Assembly (NCBI GenBank): GCA_028278525.1
Contig: JANQEE010000018.1
Span: forward strand, 1-36,243
Length of the DNA stretch: 36,243 nucleotides
Reading direction: 5' to 3'
From: Minwuiaceae bacterium
GTDB lineage: Bacteria; Pseudomonadota; Alphaproteobacteria; Minwuiales; Minwuiaceae
Of this stretch, positions 25,578-33,369 are shown piece after piece. The position numbers and the translations under genes are program-made. How positions within the stretch are numbered: position 1 is the first letter of the stretch; each line of letters begins with the position of its first letter. A model generated the notes under the pieces. That model was not told where the DNA came from. It searched no databases and saw only the letters and a program-made list of their open reading frames with translations.

Positions 25578-25694
25578 ATGAAGATCTTCGTCGTCGTCGT
25601 TGCCCTGATCCTGGGGCTCTCCACATCCGCGTTGGCCTGCCCGCAAGGCTACTACGCCTGCGGCCAAAACAAGGCGCTTTGCTGCCCGCGATAG
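25578..25694 (+). CDS. Small exported cysteine-rich peptide (38 aa)
   Basis: A short frame with an excellent ribosome binding site (AGGAGGG, five bases before the ATG). It encodes a signal peptide (MKIFVVVVALILGLSTSALA) followed by an 18-residue mature part, CPQGYYACGQNKALCCPR, with four cysteines. The ALA before the first cysteine fits signal peptidase I better than a lipobox. I do not recognise a family. The dense cysteines suggest one or two disulfides in the periplasm or outside the cell. The gene is the first of a run of small exported products. Because it is so short it would be missed by most gene callers. Confidence 0.72.
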   Translation: MKIFVVVVALILGLSTSALACPQGYYACGQNKALCCPR

Positions 25695-25737
25695 CGGAAC
25701 AAGCCGACAGTATTCTCCTCCGTTCGTGGAGATCGAC

Positions 25738-26451
25738 ATGAAAGCCAAGCATGTAAGCCTGCTGGTGAGTGGGCTGAGCATCATCGGTGCCGCGGCAATC
25801 GCCTGGATCATGGTCGACCCGATCAAGCCCCAAAATAAAGGCGTCTTCCCGCAGGCCGGCTACCGAACGCTGGTGCCTTACGTCGATCAGCTCGTCCCCG
25901 GTCTGTTCGACACGGTCGAGAACGAAACCGAGCACTCGGTTTCGCTGCATCCGACCTGCGAGCTCTCGCCGTCGGACGTTGAAACGTTGATCAGGACCAA
26001 AGCCACCGTTCACGAAGTGATCAGCCAGACGCTTTCCGCCGGCTACGACGCCGACATCAAGGTGCTGCCGGGCGGCCTGGGTCTTGACCTCAGCACCGTA
26101 CAGAGCGTCAAGGTCCGCTACATGAATTCCCGCACCTGGTACCTGACCGCGGAGGGCGTGCTTGAGGTTCGAGAGAAATTCCTGCGGGGTTCGTGCGAGG
26201 CCGCCATCCTCAGCGAACTGCGCAAGGGCTATCGGGTGTGCCAGCCGAAATCCGTGATCGTGTCCGACGTCGTTTACGAAGTGACCTACCGGTCCGGCGC
26301 CAAGGCGGAGGTGCGAGCACCGGCCAAGGACTCGATCCGCGCCGGCGGCGAAAGCGAAAGCGGGCACACCATTTCCGGCGAACGCATGTATCACGCCGTA
26401 AAACTGGACGAATCCTGCCTGGTCCTGAACCCGGAGGCCGAGACGTCCTGA
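25738..26451 (+). CDS. Hypothetical membrane-anchored periplasmic protein
   Basis: A 237-residue frame whose likely start is the ATG at 25738, with GGAG just upstream, gives 237 minus 4 residues. One N-terminal helix (about 7-25) anchors or exports it. The rest (about 30-233) is soluble, with a mix of beta and alpha segments and four cysteines (near HPTCEL, RGSCEA, RVCQPK and DESCLV) that could pair in the periplasm. I do not recognise a domain. It follows the cysteine-rich peptide by 43 bases and probably shares its transcript. Confidence 0.75.
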   Translation: MKAKHVSLLVSGLSIIGAAAIAWIMVDPIKPQNKGVFPQAGYRTLVPYVDQLVPGLFDTVENETEHSVSLHPTCELSPSDVETLIRTKATVHEVISQTLSAGYDADIKVLPGGLGLDLSTVQSVKVRYMNSRTWYLTAEGVLEVREKFLRGSCEAAILSELRKGYRVCQPKSVIVSDVVYEVTYRSGAKAEVRAPAKDSIRAGGESESGHTISGERMYHAVKLDESCLVLNPEAETS

Positions 26452-26559
26452 GCCCACGACAGTCGTCATGTGTCGCCGAGCTCACGGCGATTTGTGTTTC
26501 CCGGATGCTTCGACGGTCCATATGGGAGAAAAGCGACACGATCAGGAGCATCCGGATCC

Positions 26560-26850
26560 ATGACGACATCAAGAACCGGACTTATCGCCGTTCCGGCACT
26601 CTGCCTGACCGGTATGGTCCTATCGGCGTGTGCCGTCGACCCGCAGCAGTTTACCCGCTCGCAAGGCTATGCGAGCGGCTGCGAATCCGGCTATGCCGAT
26701 GGCGGCTGGACCGGTGCGACACCGTTTCCAAGGCTGGAAGAGGCCTCGGACGAATTCAAAGCCGGCTGGGACGAAGGCTACGAGGAATGCCTGGAACGGC
26801 AGCTTCGCGATCCCCGTTTCGAACCGGGCGCGGGCGAGCCCGACTTCTGA
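26560..26850 (+). CDS. Small hypothetical lipoprotein
   Basis: A 96-residue protein with a lipoprotein signal: a hydrophobic stretch ending in the lipobox LSAC, with the lipidated Cys24. The mature part has repeated Gly-Tyr/Gly-Trp phrases (GYASGCESGYADGGW and FKAGWDEGYEEC) and is acidic. I recognise no family. AGGAG lies 11 bases before the ATG at 26560; the longer frame from 26470 would bury the signal peptide. It converges with the J-domain gene. Confidence 0.72.
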   Translation: MTTSRTGLIAVPALCLTGMVLSACAVDPQQFTRSQGYASGCESGYADGGWTGATPFPRLEEASDEFKAGWDEGYEECLERQLRDPRFEPGAGEPDF

Positions 26851-26883
26851 CAGCCGCGCCGCGCGAACCGCGGCGAGCCGGAC

Positions 26884-27309
26884 TCAAAACCAGTTTGTCT
26901 TGGTTTGGGACCAGATGTAGTAGACGATCCAGAGCAACGTGCCGACGACCACCGCGGCGCCCAGTATCAACTCGTCGCGGATCATCGGCGTGCGCCGTTT
27001 ACTCCGCCGCCATTCGCGCTTCGCGGCGTCGGCATTGTATTTGGCGGCACGCTCGTCCGGGTCGAGAGCAACCGAGAATCCGCCGCCTTCGACCACCCCG
27101 CCATTGTCGAGAGACGCCAGCGCATTGACCTGGCGCAGGCTGTCGAACGCCGCCCGCACGTCATGGAACCGCTCGTCCGCAAGGGCATCGCCCGGATTTA
27201 GATCCGGGTGATACTTCTTGGCAAGGCGGCGGTAAGCGGCCTTTACTTCGTCCGCGGTCGCGCCGGGCGAGATGCCCAGTACTTCATACGGATCGTAACG
27301 TGCAACCAT
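26884..27309 (-). CDS. J-domain protein with C-terminal membrane anchor
   Basis: A 141-residue protein. The N-terminal J domain (about 3-65) has the HPD motif in [10 protein letters not shown], which stimulates an Hsp70 partner. A basic linker (REWRRSKRR) leads to one C-terminal transmembrane helix (about 113-133, [18 protein letters not shown]). No glycine/phenylalanine or zinc-finger region is present, so it is a class III DnaJ-like co-chaperone fixed to the inner membrane, with the J domain in the cytoplasm. AAGAG upstream supports the ATG at 27309. The client is unknown. It is downstream of nothing obvious on its strand except phaC. Confidence 0.85.
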   Translation of the reverse strand: MVARYDPYEVLGISPGATADEVKAAYRRLAKKYHPDLNPGDALADERFHDVRAAFDSLRQVNALASLDNGGVVEGGGFSVALDPDERAAKYNADAAKREWRRSKRRTPMIRDELILGAAVVVGTLLWIVYYIWSQTKTNWF

Positions 27310-27364
27310 TGATACTCTTAACAACAAATGCCGGCGCCAAGTCTACTGCGCCTGGGATACGATG

Positions 27365-29170
27365 CTAATCTTCCGACAGAACCTTCACATAGGAACCTGG
27401 GGCATCTTCCAAAATCGTTAACGGCCCGTCGCCGGGTACGCGCGCTTTGACTTTGGGGCCCGATTTCTTCGACAACCACCGGTGCCAGTCCGGCCACCAG
27501 GAGCCCGGCTTCTCCTCGGCATCCTGCAGCCAGGCGTCCGCGTCGTCGTAGGTTTTCCGCTTGGCGTTGATCCAGTGCTGGTATTTTCCCGAGGCTGGAG
27601 GATTGACGACACCGGCGATATGCCCGGACCCGGCAAGCATGAACTTGGTCGGGCCGCGAAAATGACGGGTCATCTTGAAAACCGAGCGGAACGGCGCGAT
27701 GTGATCCTCCTTACCGGCCTGAATGTAGACCGGCGTCGTCACCTTGGTAAGGTCGATCGGGACATTGCGCATCGTCAACGCACCGGGCTGCACCAGCAGA
27801 TTTTCCTGATACATATTACGCAAGTAGTATATATGCATCCGCGGCGGCATGCGCGTCGCGTCCGAGTTCCAGTATAGCAGGTCGAACGGAAACGGGTCCT
27901 TGCCGAGCAGGTAGTTGTTGACGACGAACGACCAGATCAGGTCGTTGGCGCGCAGCATGTTGAACGTGGTCGCCATGGCGCCGCTATCCAGGTAACCGTG
28001 CTCTTCCATCCTTTGTTCGAGGTATTTGAGCTGCTCCTCGTCGATGAAAACGCCCAGTTCGCCCGGCTCTGAAAAATCAACCTGGGCGGTGAAGAACGTG
28101 CAGGCCTTGATCCGGTCGTCCCCGGTCGCGGCCATATAGGCCAACGTGGCGGCCATCAGCGTGCCGCCCAGGCAATAGCCGATCGCCGTCAGCTCTTCCA
28201 CCTCGCAAGCCTCGCACGCGGCGTCGAACGCAGCCAGAATGCCTTCGACCATATAGTCCTGGAACGTCTTGTCCGACAACGATTCATCCGGGTTGACCCA
28301 GGAGATCACGAAAACGGTATAGCCTTGGTCGACGGCCCATTTGATGAACGAGTTCTGCGGCCTGAGGTCCAGGATATAAAACTTATTGATCCAGGGCGGG
28401 GCAATGACCAGCGGGCGCTTGTAGACCTGTTCGGTCGTCGGCTCGTACTGAATTAGCTGCATCAGGTCGGTCTGGCAAACCACTTTGCCCGGCGTCACGG
28501 CTACGTTTCGGCCGACATGGAAGGCATCCATGTCGGTCATACGGATCTTCAACTGGCCTTTACCGCCCTCCAGGTCGGACAGCATGTTGTCCAGGCCTCT
28601 GACCAGGTTTTCGCCGCTGCTTTCAAGCGTGGTGCGTAGCACTTCGGGATTCGTCATCACGAAATTCGACGGTGCCATCGCGTCGACGAACTGCCGGGTG
28701 TAGAAATCCACCTTCTGCGCCGTTTTTTCGTCCAGTCCGTCGACATCGCGCACCGTTTCCTGCATCCAGCGCGCCGTCAGCAGGTAGGATTGCTTGACGA
28801 AATCGAAAACCTGGTTCTCGTCCCAGGCCGCATCCTTGAACCGGCGGTCGCCTTGGCTCGGCTCCACCATCGGCTTGGTTTCCTGGCCCAAAAGGCGAGC
28901 AGTCGTGTTTTGCCAGAGACTTAGGTAACTTTGCCAAAGGTTTAGTTGAGCTTCGACCATCTTTGACGGGTCCGCCATCATGCGGGCCGTCATTTCCAGG
29001 AAAGCGCCGCCGATATTCAGCGGATCGGCATTGCCGGCGCCGCCATTCGCCGATTGACGCTGCAGGAAGTCGGTTACAAGACGCTGGCTTTGCGCAGCGA
29101 TTTTGACCATATTCTTCGAAAGTTCGGTCGGGTCCGGCAGTCTGATGTCACTGTCGGGTTGATCGGCCAT
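27365..29170 (-). CDS. phaC: Class I poly(3-hydroxyalkanoate) synthase
   Basis: A 601-residue polymerase that joins hydroxyacyl-CoA units into polyhydroxyalkanoate on granule surfaces. The lipase-like box GYCLGG carries the catalytic Cys333; Asp489 (GKEDH) and His517 (GSGHIAG) complete the triad. The N-terminal domain (about 20-215) and the overall length fit class I enzymes, which prefer short-chain monomers and need no partner subunit. AAGGAAAG precedes the ATG. No phaA, phaB, phasin or phaR gene lies next to it. It diverges from the OmpA-like gene across 256 bases, where I see no clear operator. Confidence 0.96.
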   Translation of the reverse strand: MADQPDSDIRLPDPTELSKNMVKIAAQSQRLVTDFLQRQSANGGAGNADPLNIGGAFLEMTARMMADPSKMVEAQLNLWQSYLSLWQNTTARLLGQETKPMVEPSQGDRRFKDAAWDENQVFDFVKQSYLLTARWMQETVRDVDGLDEKTAQKVDFYTRQFVDAMAPSNFVMTNPEVLRTTLESSGENLVRGLDNMLSDLEGGKGQLKIRMTDMDAFHVGRNVAVTPGKVVCQTDLMQLIQYEPTTEQVYKRPLVIAPPWINKFYILDLRPQNSFIKWAVDQGYTVFVISWVNPDESLSDKTFQDYMVEGILAAFDAACEACEVEELTAIGYCLGGTLMAATLAYMAATGDDRIKACTFFTAQVDFSEPGELGVFIDEEQLKYLEQRMEEHGYLDSGAMATTFNMLRANDLIWSFVVNNYLLGKDPFPFDLLYWNSDATRMPPRMHIYYLRNMYQENLLVQPGALTMRNVPIDLTKVTTPVYIQAGKEDHIAPFRSVFKMTRHFRGPTKFMLAGSGHIAGVVNPPASGKYQHWINAKRKTYDDADAWLQDAEEKPGSWWPDWHRWLSKKSGPKVKARVPGDGPLTILEDAPGSYVKVLSED

Positions 29171-29426
29171 GGGTCTTTCCTTTACGTTCCCGCCTCGGTC
29201 GGCAGTTTACCGCTCTTCAAGAGAGTAGCATTGCAAACCGATCCGGACTTTAGCCGCAGGCATCGGACCGACGTTCCTCTAGGCGTATGGCGCGGCGGCG
29301 TATATCATGATTCAGAGGGGCATGAAACCGTTTTGCGGCCTGTTTCCCGGCAGTTGGGCTGTGATAGAGAGGGTGAACTTGCGGACGTGACGACCTGTCC
29401 GCCGGCAACTTGACGAGGTTCGATAC

Positions 29427-30704
29427 ATGCGACATCTGCAGGCCTTCACGAGGCCTTTCGTGCGCCCACGCGGACAGCGCGGACGGCGGCAGTTCTATCG
29501 GGCGATGGCGGCCGGCGGCGCTTTGATGATCTTGAGTGGCTGTTCCAGCATTCCCAATCCGCTGGATATCTTCAAAGGCGATTCGAGTTCGGCCCCCGGT
29601 CACGCCGCCAAGTACGAGACCGGCCTCCAGGGCAAGTTCGCCGAGGATCCGTCGGTGCCTGTCGTCGACCGGCCCGGTCGGATCGATTCGGCGACCCGAG
29701 CTCAACAGATCTACGGAAACCAGCAACCGACGCAGGCCGCCGCCAATGCCCAGAACGCCGGCGCGCCGACCACGGTGACGCCGGGCGCACCGGCCCCGAC
29801 AGGTGGCGGTGGTGTCCCGACCCTGAGCGACGTGCCCGACAATCCGGTCCGGGCGGCGCCACAGGTCAGCCAACAGCAGGCCGCGCCGGGCGGCTTGGCC
29901 TCCGACCGGGCCAACGCCCGCTATACGGACGAGCCGAGACGCGCACCCGCGGCGACCGCGGCGGCGGGAACCGCGATCGCCAGCCCGCCGGCTACAGCTC
30001 GGCAAGCCGCGCCACCGCCTGCGACGAACGCCATTGCGCCGGCCGCGCCTACACCACCGTCGCAGAGCCAGCTCCGTCCCGCCGCGGTGGCGCCGCCACC
30101 GTCGGCCGTACCGCCGGTCCAGGCGGCGGCACCGCAGCTAACCCGTCCGGCAGTGCCCCAAACCGCGACCACAGCCGCCCCGCAGTTGCGTCAGCCGGCA
30201 CCGGCCGCGCCACCGGCCCAGGTTCAGCAGGCGCCGGCGCGCACCGCGTTCGCTGCTCCGCCGCCGCAGACCACGCAGAATCCGTTCAGGCAACCGGCGG
30301 TCGCCGCACCGCCGCCGTCGGCCAATTCCGGCGCCATTCTGGCGTCGCCAGGGCGTTTGGTCGCGATCATCATGTTCCGCAGCGGATCGTCCAACCTCTC
30401 GGCCAAGGACCGCGCCGCGGTCAAGCAGGTCGCCGACTACGTCACGTCCTACGGCGGGGCTCTCCGGGTCGTCGGCCACGCGTCCAGCCGGACCCGGGAA
30501 GTGTCCGTCGCCAAGCACAAACTGATCAACTTCAACGTCTCGCTTGGCCGCGCCGAGTCCGTCGCCCGGGAACTGATGCGTCAAGGCGTGCCCGGCCAGG
30601 CGATCGTTGTCGAAGCAAGGGGCGATAGCGAACCCCGCTACATCGAAGCGATGCCCAGCGGAGAAGCCCAGAACCGGCGCGCCGAAATCTACCTCATCAA
30701 CTGA
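29427..30704 (+). CDS. OmpA family lipoprotein with long Ala/Pro/Gln-rich linker
   Basis: A 425-residue envelope protein. A long n-region with twin arginines (RRQFYR) precedes a hydrophobic stretch and a lipobox LSGC (Cys39), so it is a lipoprotein, possibly exported through Tat. Residues about 130-305 are a low-complexity linker rich in Ala, Pro and Gln. The C-terminal domain (about 310-425) is OmpA-like, ending in NRRAEIYLIN. The usual Asp of the peptidoglycan-binding GH(T/A)D motif is replaced (GHASS), which may weaken binding to diaminopimelate. It probably spans from outer membrane to cell wall. GAGG lies upstream of the ATG. Confidence 0.85.
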   Translation: MRHLQAFTRPFVRPRGQRGRRQFYRAMAAGGALMILSGCSSIPNPLDIFKGDSSSAPGHAAKYETGLQGKFAEDPSVPVVDRPGRIDSATRAQQIYGNQQPTQAAANAQNAGAPTTVTPGAPAPTGGGGVPTLSDVPDNPVRAAPQVSQQQAAPGGLASDRANARYTDEPRRAPAATAAAGTAIASPPATARQAAPPPATNAIAPAAPTPPSQSQLRPAAVAPPPSAVPPVQAAAPQLTRPAVPQTATTAAPQLRQPAPAAPPAQVQQAPARTAFAAPPPQTTQNPFRQPAVAAPPPSANSGAILASPGRLVAIIMFRSGSSNLSAKDRAAVKQVADYVTSYGGALRVVGHASSRTREVSVAKHKLINFNVSLGRAESVARELMRQGVPGQAIVVEARGDSEPRYIEAMPSGEAQNRRAEIYLIN

Positions 30705-30760
30705 TCCGGATAGCCGAACAAAGCGCCAGGATCTAACCGAAACGCCAGCGACAGAATAGG

Positions 30761-30788
30761 CGGGCGCCGACCGGAAAGGCGGCGCCCG
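30761..30788 (+). repeat. Hairpin just upstream of the aminotransferase start
   Basis: CGGGCGCCG (30761-30769) and CGGCGCCCG (30780-30788) form a perfect 9-pair stem with a 10-base loop, ending eight bases before the ATG at 30797. There is no T-run. It would sit on the ribosome-binding region, so it could affect translation, or it may be the end of the OmpA-like transcript. Confidence 0.5.
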
Positions 30789-30796
30789 GCGCGGTT

Positions 30797-32011
30797 ATGC
30801 AACTTGATTTCCATCTGATAAAGCGGCTGCCGCCGTACGTGTTCGACGAGGTCAACACGATGAAGGCGCGCGCCCGTGCCGCCGGCGAGGACATCATCGA
30901 CTTCGGCATGGGCAACCCAGACAGCGCAACGCCGAAGCACATCCAGGACAAGCTGACCGAGGCGGTTCAGGACCCGCGCACCCACCGCTATTCCTCCAGC
31001 CGTGGCATTCCCGGCCTGCGCCGTGCCGCCGCGGCGTATTACGGCCGCCGGTTCGGCGTCGATATCGACCCGGAGACCGAGACCATCGTGACGCTCGGCT
31101 CCAAGGAAGGGCTGGCGCATCTGGCGATGGCCATCACCACGCCCGGCGACGTCATCCTGTCGCCCAATCCCAGCTACCCGATCCACCCCTACGGTTTCAT
31201 GATCGCGGGCGCCGTGATCCGCCACTTCCCGGTCGGGCCGGAACACGATTTCCTGGCCAGCCTGGAACGGGCGATGCGCCATTGCGTGCCGGCGCCGGTG
31301 GCCCTGGTGCTGAACTTTCCGGCCAACCCGACCGCGATGACCGTGGACTTGGACTTCTATCGGGAAGTGGTCGACTTCGCGCGCCGCCGCGACCTGTTGG
31401 TTCTGTCCGACCTCGCCTACGCCGAGATCTATTTCGACGGCAACCCGCCACCCTCGATCCTGCAGGTGCCCGGCGCCAAGGACATTGCCGTCGAATTCAC
31501 CTCGATCAGCAAGACCTATTCCATGCCGGGGTGGCGGATCGGCTTCGCGACCGGCAACGAGCGGCTGGTCGCGGCGCTTACTCGCATCAAATCCTACCTG
31601 GACTATGGCGCCTTCACGCCGATTCAGGTGGCGGCGACGGCGGCGCTGAACGGGCCGCAGGACTGCGTGGAGGATCTGCGCCAAACCTACCGGTCGCGCC
31701 GCGATGTCCTGATCGACGGGCTGGCGGCGGCCGGCTGGCAGGTGCCGTCGCCGGCCGCGACGATGTTCGCCTGGGCGCCGATCCCCGAGTCCTACCGCGA
31801 CCTGGGCAGCCTGGAGTTTTCCAAACTGTTGCTGTCGGAAGCGAAAGTCGCGGTTTCGCCGGGCATCGGGTTCGGCGAATATGGCGATGGCCATGTGCGT
31901 ATCGCCCTGGTCGAGAACGAGCAACGGATTCGCCAAGCCTGCCGCAGCATCCGCAAATTCATGGATGCCGGCGTGCAGGACAATGCCCCGCCGAAGGCCG
32001 CGGCATCGTGA
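30797..32011 (+). CDS. PLP-dependent class I/II aminotransferase, AlaC/LL-DAP aminotransferase-like
   Basis: A 404-residue fold-type I aminotransferase. The PLP lysine is Lys239 in SISKTYSMPGWRIGF; Asn177 (NPTA), Asp205, Tyr208 and Arg247 complete the cofactor and carboxylate sites. It resembles the group annotated as alanine-synthesising AlaC or LL-diaminopimelate aminotransferase. The conserved position before homoserine dehydrogenase suggests a role in aspartate-family or alanine metabolism, but the exact substrates are not fixed by sequence. No clear ribosome binding site is seen, and a strong hairpin lies directly upstream. hom follows after 25 bases, so the two are likely cotranscribed. 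Confidence 0.9.
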   Translation: MQLDFHLIKRLPPYVFDEVNTMKARARAAGEDIIDFGMGNPDSATPKHIQDKLTEAVQDPRTHRYSSSRGIPGLRRAAAAYYGRRFGVDIDPETETIVTLGSKEGLAHLAMAITTPGDVILSPNPSYPIHPYGFMIAGAVIRHFPVGPEHDFLASLERAMRHCVPAPVALVLNFPANPTAMTVDLDFYREVVDFARRRDLLVLSDLAYAEIYFDGNPPPSILQVPGAKDIAVEFTSISKTYSMPGWRIGFATGNERLVAALTRIKSYLDYGAFTPIQVAATAALNGPQDCVEDLRQTYRSRRDVLIDGLAAAGWQVPSPAATMFAWAPIPESYRDLGSLEFSKLLLSEAKVAVSPGIGFGEYGDGHVRIALVENEQRIRQACRSIRKFMDAGVQDNAPPKAAAS

Positions 32012-32036
32012 CCGGCGATCGAGGAGAAACCGCGGC

Positions 32037-33329
32037 GTGACGAACCGACTGAGGATAGGCGTTGCCGGCTTGGGTACGGTCGGCGCCGGTGTCGTCCGCC
32101 TGTTGCAGGAGCACTCGGACCTGCTGGCCCGCCGGGCGGGCCGACCCCTTGCGATAACCGCGGTCTCGGCGCGGGACCGCAATCGCGACCGCGGCATCGA
32201 CCTCTCCAGCTTCGCGTGGTTCGACGACCCCGCCGAACTGGCCGCCAGCGGCGAGGTCGACCTTGTCGTCGAGTTGATCGGCGGCAGCGACGGCATCGCC
32301 AAACGGGTCTGCGAGAAGGCCATCGCCAACGGCAAGCCGGTGGTGACCGCCAACAAGGCGCTGATCGCCATTCACGGTACAGCCCTCGCCAAAGCGGCGG
32401 AGGAAGCCGGCGTGACGATCGGTTTCGAGGCGGCCGTTGCCGGCGGCATCCCGATCGTCAAGGCTTTGCGGGAGGGACTGGCCGGCAACGCGATCAACCG
32501 CGTCTACGGCATCCTGAACGGCACCTGCAACTACATCATGACCCAGATGCGGGAGACCGGACGGGACTTCGAAGACGTGCTCGGCGAGGCCCAGACACTC
32601 GGCTATGCGGAAGCGGACCCCAGCTTTGACGTCGACGGCGTCGACGCCGCCCATAAGCTCGCGATCCTGGCGAGTGTCGCCTTCGGCTGCCCGGTCGATT
32701 TCGATGCGGTGCATGTCGAAGGGGTGCGCCATGTCTCGGCGACCGACATTGCCTACGCGGACGAGCTCGGCTATCGGATCAAACTGCTGGCCATCGCCAG
32801 GACGACGGAGCACGGGCTGGAGCAGCGGGTGCATCCCTGCATGGTCAGCCTGGATAACCCGATCGCCCATGTCGACGGCGTGTTCAACGCCGTGGTCGCG
32901 GAAGGCGACTTCGTCGACCGCACCGTGTTCGAAGGCCGGGGCGCCGGCGCGGGGCCGACGGCGTCGGCCGTGGTTGCCGACATCCTGGACTGCGCTTCCG
33001 GCCGACGGGCGCCGACCTTCGGCACGCCCGCCGCCGCGCTGACGTCGATCCCGGCGTCGCCGATGGCGCACCACCAGGGCCGCTATTATATCCGCCTCAT
33101 GGTGCAGGATCGCGCCGGGGTGATCGCCGACGTTTCCGCCGTGCTGCGCGACGAGCAGATCTCGATCGGATCGATGCTGCAGAGCGGCCGGTCCAAGCAG
33201 GACGCCGTACCGGTCATCCTGATTACCCACGAGGCGGAAGAAGCCGGCATGGCAAGGGCCATGCAACGGATCGCAGAATTGGAGCCGGTCATGCAGGAAC
33301 CGCGGATGATCCGGATTGAAGAATTTTGA
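32037..33329 (+). CDS. hom: Homoserine dehydrogenase
   Basis: A 430-residue enzyme that reduces aspartate semialdehyde to homoserine for threonine and methionine synthesis. The Rossmann motif GLGTVGAG is at 11-18, NGKPVVTANKALIA holds the conserved lysines near 100-107, and the catalytic domain phrase GILNGTCNYIMTQM follows. The C-terminal ACT domain (about 350-425, YYIRLMVQDRAGVIADVSAVL) suggests feedback control by an amino acid, usually threonine. The start is a GTG at 32037 with GAGGAG about ten bases upstream; the open frame reaches further back only as a shadow of the aminotransferase gene. Confidence 0.96.
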   Translation: MTNRLRIGVAGLGTVGAGVVRLLQEHSDLLARRAGRPLAITAVSARDRNRDRGIDLSSFAWFDDPAELAASGEVDLVVELIGGSDGIAKRVCEKAIANGKPVVTANKALIAIHGTALAKAAEEAGVTIGFEAAVAGGIPIVKALREGLAGNAINRVYGILNGTCNYIMTQMRETGRDFEDVLGEAQTLGYAEADPSFDVDGVDAAHKLAILASVAFGCPVDFDAVHVEGVRHVSATDIAYADELGYRIKLLAIARTTEHGLEQRVHPCMVSLDNPIAHVDGVFNAVVAEGDFVDRTVFEGRGAGAGPTASAVVADILDCASGRRAPTFGTPAAALTSIPASPMAHHQGRYYIRLMVQDRAGVIADVSAVLRDEQISIGSMLQSGRSKQDAVPVILITHEAEEAGMARAMQRIAELEPVMQEPRMIRIEEF

Positions 33330-33369
33330 CAAGACGGTTAAGCAGCATCTTTGACGCTGGGGGCAGTGA

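Noticed and set aside
26853..26874. GCCGCG/CGCGGC hairpin between the lipoprotein and J-domain genes as a terminator
   Set aside because: The stem is only six pairs and there is no T-run on either strand.
29815..30345. Repetitive Ala/Pro/Gln-coding DNA as a possible tandem repeat or CRISPR-like array
   Set aside because: It is low-complexity coding sequence inside the OmpA-like gene, with no regular unit or spacers.
30689..32371. 560-codon open frame on the minus strand
   Set aside because: It runs antisense through the aminotransferase and hom genes, has no domain-like sequence and comes from the high GC of third codon positions.
33326..33354. Internal promoter before glpX (TTGACA)
   Set aside because: The -35 is perfect, but no acceptable -10 lies 15-19 bases downstream, and the first bases belong to the hom stop region.
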